From Cladopsammia gracilis (Eukaryota; Cnidaria; Anthozoa; Scleractinia; Dendrophylliidae): a stretch of DNA of 64,000 bases. A model generated the notes under the pieces. The model was not told the DNA's origin. It saw only the letters and a program-made list of their open reading frames with translations, and searched no databases. How positions within the stretch are numbered: the stretch's first letter is position 1; the number at the start of each line of letters is the position of its first letter. Positions 63,363-64,000 of the stretch are shown here, in pieces. The stretch spans positions 1 to 64,000 of the forward strand of contig JAJGOT010001116.1 of assembly GCA_022457155.1 (NCBI GenBank). Direction: 5' to 3'. Made by a program: the position numbers and the translations under genes.

Positions 63363-64000
63363 TCAAGGAAGCTTTCGCAGTATTAAATGTTTACCAAGTT
63401 TGTTGACAGCCGATGACTAAAGAGGGTTAAAATCGTTTCTGCTTGACCATATATATTTTCCTTCATGTTCCCATTTTCTCCGACATTTGACATGGCTTTT
63501 ACAGCACAATACAAGATAAACGTATTCTAAAAATTCCAAGCAAAAGAAGGGGGAAACGCTCCAAAGAAGCTCTTTTGAAACGCCGATTTACATACAGGTT
63601 TTCGCTCAAAACTGAATTACGTATTTGGTACCTAATTTTCTGGATCCACCCATATACATTTAGTAAGTAATACGCATAATCTGTTTGAATGGTCGCTAAC
63701 AAGCACTGAACGTGCACTCAGAGTCCTGTCACGACTTCTATCGAGTATGACAACTTTGAAACCCAATTTGTATGGTTTTCTTTTTGTCAGTTTCCGAATA
63801 TATTTGCTGCCTTCAGGCAGCTTACTTATCGTGTAGAGTGGAGATTTTTTTGTCTGTCTTGGTTTTCCGAAGGTAACAATGAATTGTTTGAGAACCAATC
63901 AAGAGTGAAAGAAGATCTACTGCGAAACAGTCGGCAGTCTCGGGAGAAAGACATCGGAGAACTTTTGGCATCATTTAATTACTCGCGACAAAAAAAGTTG
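63363..64000. other. Window end, one open frame running off the edge
   Basis: A plus-strand frame is open from about 63710 to the window end (97 codons, no early ATG), ending in a charged helical stretch (VKEDLLRNSRQSREKDIGEL). Minus-strand frames at 63499-63717 and 63632-63898 overlap it. None has a known motif, so no gene is called. Confidence 0.25.

Noticed and set aside
63632..63898. 88-codon minus-strand frame near the window end
   Set aside because: No recognisable motif; overlaps an equally long frame on the other strand.

Overview
The window looks like repeat-rich animal nuclear DNA, most likely from an anthozoan cnidarian such as a coral. The evidence is indirect. The base composition is AT-rich, one clean intronless class A GPCR is present, splice signals are of animal type, and the transposon mix (Polinton, Penelope-like elements, CR1-like and L1-like LINEs, Gypsy, piggyBac-type and Harbinger-type MITEs) fits. 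I ran no database search, so the taxon is an inference.

Layout. 1-450 holds a short hammerhead-ribozyme-like motif of the kind found at Penelope-like element (PLE) ends. 527-3294 is a large palindrome made of two inverted copies of what looks like a Polinton terminal repeat. It runs directly into a decayed Polinton/adintovirus-like gene block at 3312-8840: small ORFs, a retroviral-type integrase on +, and a protein-primed family B DNA polymerase on -, both broken by frameshifts and stops. 9328-9534 is a foldback MITE. 11188-12102 is a PLE 3' end with a GIY-YIG domain and a decayed hammerhead. 12345-12934 is a Gypsy integrase fragment. 12935-17880 is an L1-like LINE split by two insertions: a nested piggyBac-type MITE pair and a repeat carrying a 5S rRNA-like segment. 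19235-27467 may be a spliced gene of unknown function, whose second intron contains a 4.5-kb element with about 1.5-kb inverted repeats.

28569-51240 is a nest of insertions. An outer TIR pair built of AAAATGTAATAA-type subrepeats encloses a CR1-like LINE. The two halves of its reverse transcriptase lie about 20 kb apart (29068-29365 and 49377 on) and are consecutive in protein sequence. The intervening DNA holds an 11-kb unit with 6-bp target duplications (31707-42745). Inside that is an 8-kb Mutator-like unit with 9-10-bp duplications (32250-40231), then PLE1, then a piggyBac-type MITE, then PLE2, which is flanked by two nearly identical copies of about 830 bp of its target. A 1.6-kb inverted-repeat unit with a PIF1-like helicase Walker A fragment is also in this nest.

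52507-53625 (-) is the only clearly intact gene, a class A GPCR. 54063-55444 is a TIR element carrying a broken gene with a SAP domain. 56169-63358 holds further MITEs, including nested inverted repeats, TA microsatellites and a tRNA-like fold. Most of the window is therefore mobile-element debris. The expressed host content I can support is the GPCR, plus weaker candidates at 19235-27467 and 45630-45868.
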